Positions 8,183 to 14,941 of a DNA stretch of 64,000 bases are shown here, piece after piece; position 1 is the stretch's first letter; each line of letters begins with the position of its first letter. Both the position numbers and the translations under genes were made by a program. Below the pieces are notes generated by a model, which had not been told where the DNA came from, made no database searches, and was given only the letters and a program-made list of their open reading frames with translations. The DNA is from Streptomyces hyderabadensis (GTDB lineage: Bacteria > Actinomycetota > Actinomycetes > Streptomycetales > Streptomycetaceae), in contig NZ_JAIOJZ010000005.1 in assembly GCF_020404845.1 (NCBI RefSeq), positions 1 to 64,000 of the forward strand. The letters are read 5' to 3'.

Positions 8183-9175
8183 TCAGGCGGCGACGGCGTG
8201 CGCGAACCAGCCGATGGTCCGCTCCAGGCCCTCGTGCCAGCTGACGCTCGGCCGCCAGCCCAGCCGTTCCCGGGCCAGGGTGGTGTCCGGCCTGCGCCGG
8301 CCCGGGTCGTCGACGGGGCGGTCGACGAAGCGGATGCGGGAGCCGGAGCCGGTGAGGTCGACGATCCGGCGGGCCAGTTCCAGCATGGTGATCTCGTCGG
8401 CGCCGCCGATGTTCATCGGCCCGGTCTCCCCCGAGGCGGCGAGGGCCAGGACGCCCGCCACGGTGTCGTCGACGTAGCACAGGGACCTGGTCTGACCGCC
8501 GTCACCGGCGACGGTGAGCGGCATGCCGTCCAGCGCCTGCGCGATGAAGGTGGGCACGGCCCGACCGTCGCCGGTGCGCATCCGGGGCCCGTAGGTGTTG
8601 AAGATCCGGACGATGGCGGTGTCGGTGCCGTGCACCTGGCGGTGGGCGGTGACCAGGGCCTCGGCGAAGCGCTTGGACTCGTCGTAGACGCTGCGCGGGC
8701 CGATCGGGTTGACATTGCCCCAGTACGTCTCGCGCTGCGGGTGCTCCAGCGGGTCGCCGTAGACCTCGGAGGTGGAGGCGAGCAGGAAGCGGGCGCCGTC
8801 GGCGTGCGCCCGTTCCAGGGCGTTGCGGGTGCCGGTGCTGCCGACGTCCAGGGTCTCCAGCGGCAGCCGGAGGTAGTCGGCGGGCGAGGCGGGGCAGGCG
8901 AAGTGCAGGACCAGGTCGAACCGGCCGGGCAGGCCGCGCAGCGCCCGCGGGTCGGTGGCATCGGCCCGGACGAACCGGAATCCGCGCCGCCGCTCCAGGT
9001 CGGCCACGTTGGCGCGGGAGCCGGTGGCCAGGTTGTCGAGGCAGACGACGTCGGTGCCGGCGCCGAGCAGGCGGCCGCACAGGTGGGATCCCACGAACCC
9101 GGCTCCGCCGGTCACCAGGGCCCGCCGCCAGGCGCGTCCGCTCCCGGGGCTCTCGGTCACGGGGGTCTCGCTCAC
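8183..9175 (-). CDS. NAD-dependent SDR, UDP-glucuronate decarboxylase (UDP-xylose synthase) type
   Basis: A 330-residue extended SDR. ALVTGGAGFVGSHLCGRLLG is the NAD-binding glycine motif; HFACPASPADYLRLP and STSEVYGDPLEHPQRETYWG are hallmarks of UDP-glucuronate decarboxylase; YDESKRFAEALV is the YxxxK active site; RIFNTYGPRM follows. The expected reaction is UDP-glucuronate to UDP-xylose plus CO2 in the cytoplasm. The start is GTG at 9175, 5 bases after GAGGAGG. It precedes the carbamoyltransferase by 120 bases on the same strand and probably supplies a nucleotide sugar to the glycan genes. It resembles this enzyme far more than the heptose epimerase HldD, which is not seen in the window. 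Confidence 0.85.
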   Translation of the reverse strand: MSETPVTESPGSGRAWRRALVTGGAGFVGSHLCGRLLGAGTDVVCLDNLATGSRANVADLERRRGFRFVRADATDPRALRGLPGRFDLVLHFACPASPADYLRLPLETLDVGSTGTRNALERAHADGARFLLASTSEVYGDPLEHPQRETYWGNVNPIGPRSVYDESKRFAEALVTAHRQVHGTDTAIVRIFNTYGPRMRTGDGRAVPTFIAQALDGMPLTVAGDGGQTRSLCYVDDTVAGVLALAASGETGPMNIGGADEITMLELARRIVDLTGSGSRIRFVDRPVDDPGRRRPDTTLARERLGWRPSVSWHEGLERTIGWFAHAVAA

Positions 9176-9265
9176 GGGGTCCTCCTCACTCTCACCGTCA
9201 CGTGTGTGTCGGCTGAGTAACCCGGTGACGACCACCACTACCCCGAACGGACATTCGAGGGGGTG

Positions 9266-9304
9266 CTATAAACTGCGTATATACACGGCGCGTATAGTCC
9301 TCGT
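9266..9304 (+). promoter_or_regulatory. Promoter of the deacetylase gene, probably leaderless
   Basis: TATAGT at 9293-9298 is a good -10 hexamer. Six bases separate it from the ATG at 9305, so transcription would begin at the start codon itself. No Shine-Dalgarno sequence precedes that ATG, which fits. The stretch also has a direct repeat of GCGTATA about 15 bases apart and is AT-rich compared with its surroundings. The matching -35 region is weak. Confidence 0.5.
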
Positions 9305-10132
9305 ATGCCTTCGCTGACCAGGAAGATGAACAAAACGGGGACCAGGTTGCGTGCACTCGCGACCTTCGCGGCCGCCGCCTCGCTCACCCTCGCGCTGAGC
9401 GGCTGCACCAAGCTGGAGACACACTCCCCCAGCTCCGTCCGCAACGCCGCCGACGCCGACAGCCAGGCCGACGGCAAGGCCGGGGCGTCCGGCGCCCAGG
9501 CCCGGGCGGGCGGGCTCGGCACGGTGGACTGCGCGCACGCCAAGTGCATCGCGCTGACCTTCGACGCCGGACCGAGCGAGAACTCCGCCCGGCTGCTCGA
9601 CATCCTCAAGGAGAAGCAGGTCCCGGCGACCTTCTTCCTGCTCGGCAAACGGCACATCGACACCTATCCCGAGCTTGTCAGGCGCATGGCCGACGAGGGC
9701 CACGAGGTGGCCAGCCACACCTGGACCCACAAGATCCTCACGGACGCGAAGCCGGACGAGATACGCGAGGAGCTGGAGCGTCCGAACAAGGAGATAGAGC
9801 GCCTGACGGGCAAGCGCCCCACCCTGATGCGCCCGCCGCAGGGCCGCACGGACGACACGGTGCACGACATCTGCCGTGAGCTGGGACTCGCGGAGGTGCT
9901 GTGGAGCGTGACCGCCAAGGACTACAAGACCACCGACTCCGACCTGATCACCGAGCGGGTCCTGGACCAGTCGTCCCGGGACGGCATCATCCTGCTGCAC
10001 GACATCTACGACGGCACCGTGCCCGCCGTGCCCGGGATCATCGACGCGCTCAAGAAGCGGGGCTACGTCTTCGTGACGGTTCCCCAGCTGATGGCCCCCG
10101 GCAAGGCCGAGCCGGGCAAGGTCTACCGCTGA
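9305..10132 (+). CDS. Lipoprotein polysaccharide deacetylase (NodB/CE4)
   Basis: A 275-residue predicted lipoprotein: a basic N terminus, a hydrophobic core and the lipobox LALSGC with Cys34. The CE4/NodB domain spans ~80-265: ALTFDAGPSEN is motif 1 (Asp87 then Ala88), SHTWTH is motif 2 (His138, His142), RPPQGRTDD motif 3 and IILLHD motif 5. The family normally reads TFDDGP; the second Asp, a metal ligand, is Ala here, so catalysis may be altered. It should remove N- or O-acetyl groups from a cell-surface polysaccharide. It diverges from the glycan operon, which may supply its substrate (inference). Confidence 0.85.
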   Translation: MPSLTRKMNKTGTRLRALATFAAAASLTLALSGCTKLETHSPSSVRNAADADSQADGKAGASGAQARAGGLGTVDCAHAKCIALTFDAGPSENSARLLDILKEKQVPATFFLLGKRHIDTYPELVRRMADEGHEVASHTWTHKILTDAKPDEIREELERPNKEIERLTGKRPTLMRPPQGRTDDTVHDICRELGLAEVLWSVTAKDYKTTDSDLITERVLDQSSRDGIILLHDIYDGTVPAVPGIIDALKKRGYVFVTVPQLMAPGKAEPGKVYR

Positions 10133-10153
10133 CGGACGTGCCACGATCGCCCC

Positions 10154-10594
10154 GTGGCCACCTTCTCGCTCGAACGCACCACCCCGCTCCCGCCCGACGA
10201 GGCCTGGCGCCGGCTCACCCGCTGGGAGCGGCACGGCGACACCGTGCCGCTGACGCGGGTGACCGCCGGCCCGCCCGGCCCCACCCGCCGCGGCACGGTG
10301 GTCGTGGCCCGCACCGGCGCCGGGGTGCTCACCTTCGCCGACCCCATGGAGGTGACGGTCTGGCAGCCGCCGCGAGCGGACCTGGCCGGGCGGTGCCGGA
10401 TGGACAAGCGCGGCCGGGTGGTCCGGGGCTGGGCGGAGATCGAGGTCGGTACGGGACCGGACGGCCGGACGCGGGTGGTGTGGCGCGAGGAGCTGGACGT
10501 CCGGCTCGTCCCGGCCTTCCTCGACGGCCTGCTGGCCCGCTCGGGGCGCCTCGTCTTCGGCCGCACGGTCGACCACCTGCTGCGCCGGGCGTGA
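10154..10594 (+). CDS. SRPBCC (START/Bet v1-like) family protein
   Basis: A 146-residue protein with the layout of a Streptomyces SRPBCC/polyketide-cyclase-like domain. FSLERTTPLPPDEAWRRLTR is the first strand and helix; EVTVWQPPRADLAGRC and RTRVVWREELDVRL form the central sheet; a long C-terminal helix (FLDGLLARSGRLVFGRTVDH) closes the hydrophobic pocket. The start is GTG at 10154. No catalytic motif is visible; such proteins bind small hydrophobic ligands. It follows the deacetylase gene by 21 bases and could be co-transcribed with it. Confidence 0.7.
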   Translation: MATFSLERTTPLPPDEAWRRLTRWERHGDTVPLTRVTAGPPGPTRRGTVVVARTGAGVLTFADPMEVTVWQPPRADLAGRCRMDKRGRVVRGWAEIEVGTGPDGRTRVVWREELDVRLVPAFLDGLLARSGRLVFGRTVDHLLRRA

Positions 10595-10679
10595 ACCCGG
10601 GGTTGCGGCCGGGGGACGGGTCGCGGACGAGATCGCGCCGCGCGCCTCGCGGACGCCGTTTCCCGCGTACCGTGCCCGC

Positions 10680-11558
10680 ATGTCTGCCAGAGCGCGCACC
10701 TTCACCCAACTGACCCTCGCTGGCGCCTTGTTCACCCTGGCCGTGGCGGCACCGCCCGCCTCCGCCGGTCAGGGACACGCGGTCCCGCTGCGCATCGCCA
10801 CTTACAACATCCACGCCGGGACGGGCTCGGACGGCGTCTTCGACCTCGACCGGCAGGCCGCCGCGCTGCGCGCCCTCGACGCGGACGTGATCGGCCTCCA
10901 GGAGGTCGACGTGCACTGGGGAGCCCGCAGCCAGGGGCTCGACGTGGCCGGGGAACTGGCCCGGCGGCTCGGCATGCGGGTGTCCTTCGCCCCGATCTAC
11001 AGCCTCGATCCCGTGACCGCGGGGGAACCCCGGCGCGAGTACGGCGTGGCGCTGCTGTCCCGCTTCCCGGTCCGTTCCGCGACGAACCACGAGATCACGC
11101 GCCTGTCCACGCAGGACGAGAACCCGGTACCGGCCCCCGCGCCCGGGTTCGGCGAGGTGACGCTCAAGGTGCGCGGGGTGCCGGTGCAGGTCTTCGTGAC
11201 CCACCTCGACTACCGGGCGGACCCGGCGGTGCGCGAGGCCCAGGTCGCCGACACCCGGCGGATCATGGCCCGGGAGCGGGACCGGCTGCCGGGCGCGCGC
11301 CAGTTCCTGCTGGGCGACTTCAACGCCGAACCCTCGGCACCCGAGCTGGCGCCGCTGTGGAAGGAGCTGAGCGACGCGGGTGCGGGGACGCCCCACACGT
11401 ATCCGGCCGAGGCCCCGGTGAAGCGGATCGACTACGTGGCCGTGGGCGGGGGCGTACGGGTGCACGACGTCGCGGTCCCCGAGGAGCCCACGGCCTCGGA
11501 CCACCGGCCGGTGGTCGCGGAGGTGTCCCTGGCGAGGAGGACCCACGGCCGGGAGTGA
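10680..11558 (+). CDS. Secreted endonuclease/exonuclease/phosphatase family protein
   Basis: A 292-residue protein with a Sec signal peptide (hydrophobic core LTLAGALFTLAVAAPPASA, cleavage near residue 29). The EEP fold follows: RIATYNIHAG (metal-site Asn), DVIGLQEVD (metal-ligand Glu), FVTHLDYR (catalytic His), LLGDFNAEP (Asp/Asn pair), IDYVAVG and SDHRPVVAEV (final Asp-His). All key residues are present, so it should be an active metal-dependent phosphodiesterase or nuclease outside the membrane. Substrate (DNA, phospholipid or inositol phosphate) cannot be told apart. The preceding gap of 85 bases is enough for its own promoter. Confidence 0.85.
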   Translation: MSARARTFTQLTLAGALFTLAVAAPPASAGQGHAVPLRIATYNIHAGTGSDGVFDLDRQAAALRALDADVIGLQEVDVHWGARSQGLDVAGELARRLGMRVSFAPIYSLDPVTAGEPRREYGVALLSRFPVRSATNHEITRLSTQDENPVPAPAPGFGEVTLKVRGVPVQVFVTHLDYRADPAVREAQVADTRRIMARERDRLPGARQFLLGDFNAEPSAPELAPLWKELSDAGAGTPHTYPAEAPVKRIDYVAVGGGVRVHDVAVPEEPTASDHRPVVAEVSLARRTHGRE

Positions 11559-11564
11559 GCCCGA

Positions 11565-11587
11565 CGGTCCGCGCGAGCCGCGGGCCG
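11565..11587. terminator. Hairpin between convergent EEP and xdhC genes
   Basis: CGGTCCGCG and CGCGGGCCG form a 9-bp stem with one G-U pair and a 5-base loop. It sits just after the EEP stop and between two convergent genes, so it can act in both directions. No T-run follows, as is usual in Streptomyces. Confidence 0.6.
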
Positions 11588-11610
11588 ACGCCGTGCACGG
11601 GGCCGGGGCC

Positions 11611-12762
11611 CTACGCCACCGAATCGATGCGCGCCGCCGGTGCCGCCGGGCCGTCGTGGTGGATCGGGGTGCGGGCGCCGGTCAGGGCGGCGCCCGTGCC
11701 GGCGTGGCGGGTCGCGACGATCTCGGCGGCGATGGACAGCGCCGTCTCCTCGGGGGTGCGGGCGCCGAGGTCCAGGCCGATGGGTGACCTGAGCCGGGCC
11801 AGCTCCAGGTCGCTCACCCCGGCCTCGCGCAGGCGGGCCTCGCGGTCCAGGTGGGTGCGGCGGGAGCCCATCGCGCCGACGTACGCCACCGGCAGGCGCA
11901 GCGCCAGCCGGAGCAGCGGGATGTCGAACTTGGCGTCGTGGGTCAGGACGCACAGCACCGTGCGGGCGTCCACGGCGGTACGGGCCAGGTACTCGTGGGG
12001 CCACTCGGTGACGACCTCGTCCGCCTCCGGGAAGCGGGCCGGGGTGGCGAAGACGGGGCGGGCGTCGCACACCGTCACGTGGTGGCCGAGGAACTTGCCG
12101 ACCCGGACCAGCGCCGAGGCGAAGTCGATCGCGCCGAAGACGATCATGCGGGGCGCGGGGGCCGCGGACTCGATCAGCAGGGTGAGCGGTGCTCCGCAGC
12201 GTGAGCCCCGCGCACCGATCTCCAGCGTGCCGGTGCGTCCGGCGGCCAGGAACGCCCCGGCCTCGGCGGCCGCCGTGCGGTCCAGCTCGGGGTGGCCGCC
12301 GAAGCCGCCGGTGCGGGAGCCGTCCGGGCCGACGACGAGCGCGCGGCCCAGCAGCCGGTCCGGTCCGCCCGCGATCCGGGCCAGGGCGGCCGTCTCCCCG
12401 CGTGCGGCTGCGGCGAGGACCGCGGCCAGGGCCGGGCGGACCGGATCGGCCGCCCGTACCGGGGCGACGAGGACGTCGATGACCCCGCCGCAGGTCAGCC
12501 CCACGGCGAAGGCGTCCTCGTCGCCGTACCCGAAGCGCTCCAGGACGGTTTCCCCGTCCCGGAGCGCGTCCCGGCACCGCTCGTACAGGGCGCCCTCCAC
12601 GCAGCCGCCGGAGACCGAGCCGACCACCGTGCCCCCGGCGTCCACCGCCAGGGCGGCGCCGGGCAGGCGGGGCGCGCTGCCGCCGACGGCCACCACGGTG
12701 GCCACGGCGAAGTCGCGTCCCTGCTCGACCCACCGGTGCAGCTCTGCGGCGATGTCCAGCAT
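11611..12762 (-). CDS. xdhC: XdhC/CoxI-family molybdenum hydroxylase maturation protein
   Basis: A 383-residue protein with the two XdhC domains. The N-terminal CoxI domain reads VATVVAVGGSAPRLPGAALA and GSVSGGCVEGALYERC. A C-terminal Rossmann domain carries MIVFGAIDFASALVRVGKFL and AYVGAMGSRRTHLDREARL. XdhC proteins bind and sulfurate the molybdenum cofactor before insertion into xanthine dehydrogenase. The expected partner genes (2Fe-2S, FAD and molybdopterin subunits) are missing from the neighbourhood; only a fragment of the FAD subunit survives at 14444-14656. So this gene may be an orphan, or may serve a molybdenum enzyme encoded elsewhere. Confidence 0.85.
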   Translation of the reverse strand: MLDIAAELHRWVEQGRDFAVATVVAVGGSAPRLPGAALAVDAGGTVVGSVSGGCVEGALYERCRDALRDGETVLERFGYGDEDAFAVGLTCGGVIDVLVAPVRAADPVRPALAAVLAAAARGETAALARIAGGPDRLLGRALVVGPDGSRTGGFGGHPELDRTAAAEAGAFLAAGRTGTLEIGARGSRCGAPLTLLIESAAPAPRMIVFGAIDFASALVRVGKFLGHHVTVCDARPVFATPARFPEADEVVTEWPHEYLARTAVDARTVLCVLTHDAKFDIPLLRLALRLPVAYVGAMGSRRTHLDREARLREAGVSDLELARLRSPIGLDLGARTPEETALSIAAEIVATRHAGTGAALTGARTPIHHDGPAAPAARIDSVA

Positions 12763-12823
12763 CTTCCGGTCCTCCTCGGGCGGACGGGGACGGAGGGCAC
12801 CTGAAGGGTTCCCGTCCTGGCGC

Positions 12824-14281
12824 CTAGTGCACGCCCATCCAGCTCTCGATCGGGTTGAGGGCGAAGTAGACGACGAAGATCAGCGTCAGGGCCCACATGA
12901 ACGCGCCGATCTCCCGCGCCTTGCCCTGCGCGACCTTGATGGCGACGTAGGAGATGACGCCGGCGGCCACACCGGCCGTGATCGAGTACGTGAACGGCAT
13001 CAGGACCACGGTCAGGAAGACCGGGATCGCGGTGGCCCGGTCGGCCCAGTCCACGTGCCGGGCGTTCATCATCATCATGGCGCCGATGACCACCAGGGCC
13101 GCCGAGGCGACCTCCTGCGGCACGATCGCGGTGATCGGCGTGAAGAAGAGGCAGGCCGCGAAGAACAGACCGGTGACGACCGAGGCGAGCCCGGTGCGGG
13201 CGCCCTCGCCGACGCCGGTCGCGGACTCGACGAAGACGGTCTGGCCGGAGCCGCCCGCCACGCCGCCGATGGCACCGCCGGCGCCGTCGATGAACAGCGC
13301 CTTGGACAGGCCCGGCATGCGGCCCTTGTCGTCGGCGAGCTTCGCCTCGGTGCCGACGCCGATGATGGTGGCCATCGCGTCGAAGAACCCGGCGAGCACC
13401 AGCGTGAAGACGATCATGCCGACCGTCATCGCGCCGACCTCGCCCCAGCCGCCGAACTCCAGGTCGCCGAGGAGCGAGAAGTCCGGCATGGAGACCGCGC
13501 TGCCGTGCAGTTCGGGTGCGCCGTTGGCCCACTGCTTGGGGTCGATCACCCCGGTGGCGTTGAGGATCGCCGCCACGATCGTGCCGGTGACGATGCCGAT
13601 CAGGATGGCGCCGGGGGTGTTGCGCGCCTGGAGCATGAAGATCAGCAGCAGGGTGCCCGCGAAGAGCAGCACGGGCCAGCCCGCGAGTTCACCGGCGGGG
13701 CCGAGCTGGAGCGGGGTGGCCTTGCCGCCGTGGACGAACCCTCCCTTCACCAAGCCGATGATGGCGATGAACAGGCCGATGCCCATGGTGATGCCGTGCT
13801 TGAGCGCCAGCGGGATCGCGTTCATGATCATCTCGCGCAGCCCGGTGACCACGAGCAGCATGATGACCACGCCGTACATCACGCACATGGCCATGGCCTG
13901 CGGCCAGGTCATCTGGGGGACGACCTGCCCGGCGAGCACTCCGGACACCGAGAGCCCGGCGGCCAGGGCGAGCGGCACCTTGCCGATGAAGCCCATGAGG
14001 AGCGTGGTGACCGCCGCGGCGAGCGCCGTCGCGGTGATCACGGCCTTCTGGCTGAGGGTGTCGCCCGCGACGTCCTCGCCGCCGAGCAGGACGGGGTTGA
14101 GCAGGACGATGTACGCCATCGCCATGAAGGTGGTGATGCCGCCGCGCACCTCACGCGCGACCGTCGATCCCCGGTGGGTTATGTGGAAGTACCGGTCGAG
14201 CCAAGACCGGCCGGAGGGGACGCGGGAACCCGCGCCCGCGTCCTCGGCGGTGGTCTTGGGCTCCACGGACTGCTGGGTCAT
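12824..14281 (-). CDS. NCS2-family (AzgA-like) purine permease
   Basis: A 485-residue integral membrane protein with about 12 hydrophobic segments. It begins with the AzgA/PbuG-type region RSWLDRYFHITHRGSTVARE, then VRGGITTFMAMAYIVLLNPV. GLFIAIIGLVKGGFV and GGSGQTVFVESATGVGEGAR are the conserved substrate-channel regions of hypoxanthine/guanine/adenine permeases, and DAMATIIGVGTEAKLAD is another family motif. ATG at 14281 has GGGAG 7-8 bases upstream and is preferred over an in-frame TTG at 14296. It lies 61 bases upstream of xdhC on the same strand, so the two are likely one transcript. PucR, encoded divergently, is the probable regulator. Confidence 0.9.
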   Translation of the reverse strand: MTQQSVEPKTTAEDAGAGSRVPSGRSWLDRYFHITHRGSTVAREVRGGITTFMAMAYIVLLNPVLLGGEDVAGDTLSQKAVITATALAAAVTTLLMGFIGKVPLALAAGLSVSGVLAGQVVPQMTWPQAMAMCVMYGVVIMLLVVTGLREMIMNAIPLALKHGITMGIGLFIAIIGLVKGGFVHGGKATPLQLGPAGELAGWPVLLFAGTLLLIFMLQARNTPGAILIGIVTGTIVAAILNATGVIDPKQWANGAPELHGSAVSMPDFSLLGDLEFGGWGEVGAMTVGMIVFTLVLAGFFDAMATIIGVGTEAKLADDKGRMPGLSKALFIDGAGGAIGGVAGGSGQTVFVESATGVGEGARTGLASVVTGLFFAACLFFTPITAIVPQEVASAALVVIGAMMMMNARHVDWADRATAIPVFLTVVLMPFTYSITAGVAAGVISYVAIKVAQGKAREIGAFMWALTLIFVVYFALNPIESWMGVH

Positions 14282-14390
14282 GGGGCCGTCTCCCAAGGTT
14301 CATAGGGGCACCCGGCCGGCCGCTGGGGCGGCCGCGGGATTTGGGATATGCACGACCCGGGGGACGGCCCGAGACGAAAGCATGTGTGGT

Positions 14391-14452
14391 GGTACTGGTG
14401 GTTCGGGTTGGTACTGGTGGTTCGGGTTGGTACTGGTGGTACTTCAAGTACC
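14391..14452. repeat. 19-bp tandem repeat (2.6 copies) ending in a palindrome
   Basis: The unit GGTACTGGTGGTTCGGGTT occurs exactly at 14391-14409 and 14410-14428, and a third copy matches for 12 bases from 14429. It runs into GGTACT-TCA-AGTACC (14438-14452), a perfect 6-bp inverted repeat. The palindrome overlaps the stop codon of the truncated xanthine dehydrogenase gene. The repeat does not resemble the CRISPR form: units are contiguous with no spacers. Confidence 0.85.
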
Positions 14453-14656
14453 GCGAGCGGAGCGGGACTTGGGCTGTGCTCCGGGCGGCGCGGAGGGTGT
14501 GACGTTCCGTGCGCCGCCCGGAGGGTCTTGGGGGTGCCGGTCGGAGCCGGCCGGGGAAGCGGTGACGTGCTTCCCGCCCGCGATCGGAACCGCGGTGAGG
14601 TGCTCGGCCTCGGCGGCGAGCGCCTCCTCCCGGCCGCCAGGGCGAAGGAAGTCCAT
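14444..14656 (-). pseudogene. Truncated xanthine dehydrogenase FAD-binding subunit (CoxM-type) remnant
   Basis: A 70-codon open frame starting ATG at 14656 with AGGAAGAGAG upstream. Its first ~29 residues, MDFLRPGGREEALAAEAEHL then TAVPIAGG, match the N terminus of Streptomyces xanthine dehydrogenase FAD subunits, which run MDFLRP...EEALAA...PTAVPIAGGTDV (recalled). After IAGG the sequence stops resembling the family (KHVTASPAGSDRHPQDPPGG...) and ends at a palindrome. The full subunit has ~290 residues, so about 90 percent is gone, along with the 2Fe-2S and molybdopterin subunit genes that normally lie between it and xdhC. It keeps the usual position, divergent from pucR. Confidence 0.75.
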
Positions 14657-14941
14657 GCCTGCTCTCTTCCTCGTCTGATCGGGGGCGTACGGATCGAGCC
14701 ACACGCGGTACGGAAGGCCCGGCTCGTTCATGTGCCGTTCACGCGGAACGGCCTCAGTACACCGTTGTGTGCTCCGCCAAGGTCAGTCGCAGAAACCATG
14801 AAGGAGTTGGCTGGCCAGGGCGGGCATCTTGTAGATTCGTATGAACGGAGGTGCTCGGTAGCCTCCCTGTTCTCCTCTGGAATCGGGCGACACAGCCGCG
14901 TGACCTGGAACACTTCGAGACAAAGAACGGCGGCGACGAGA
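14657..14941. other. Divergent intergenic region between pucR and the CoxM remnant
   Basis: These 285 bases hold no gene I can support. They should contain the pucR promoter and the old promoter of the deleted xanthine dehydrogenase operon. The stretch around 14820-14930 has lower G+C than its surroundings. I could not single out a convincing operator. Confidence 0.5.

Noticed and set aside
8183..9175. HldD (ADP-heptose 6-epimerase) assignment for the SDR
   Set aside because: The HFACPASP and STSEVYGDPLEHPQ motifs are those of UDP-glucuronate decarboxylase, not HldD.
14391..14440. Possible CRISPR array
   Set aside because: The 19-bp units are directly contiguous with no spacers, only 2.6 copies exist and no cas gene is in the window.
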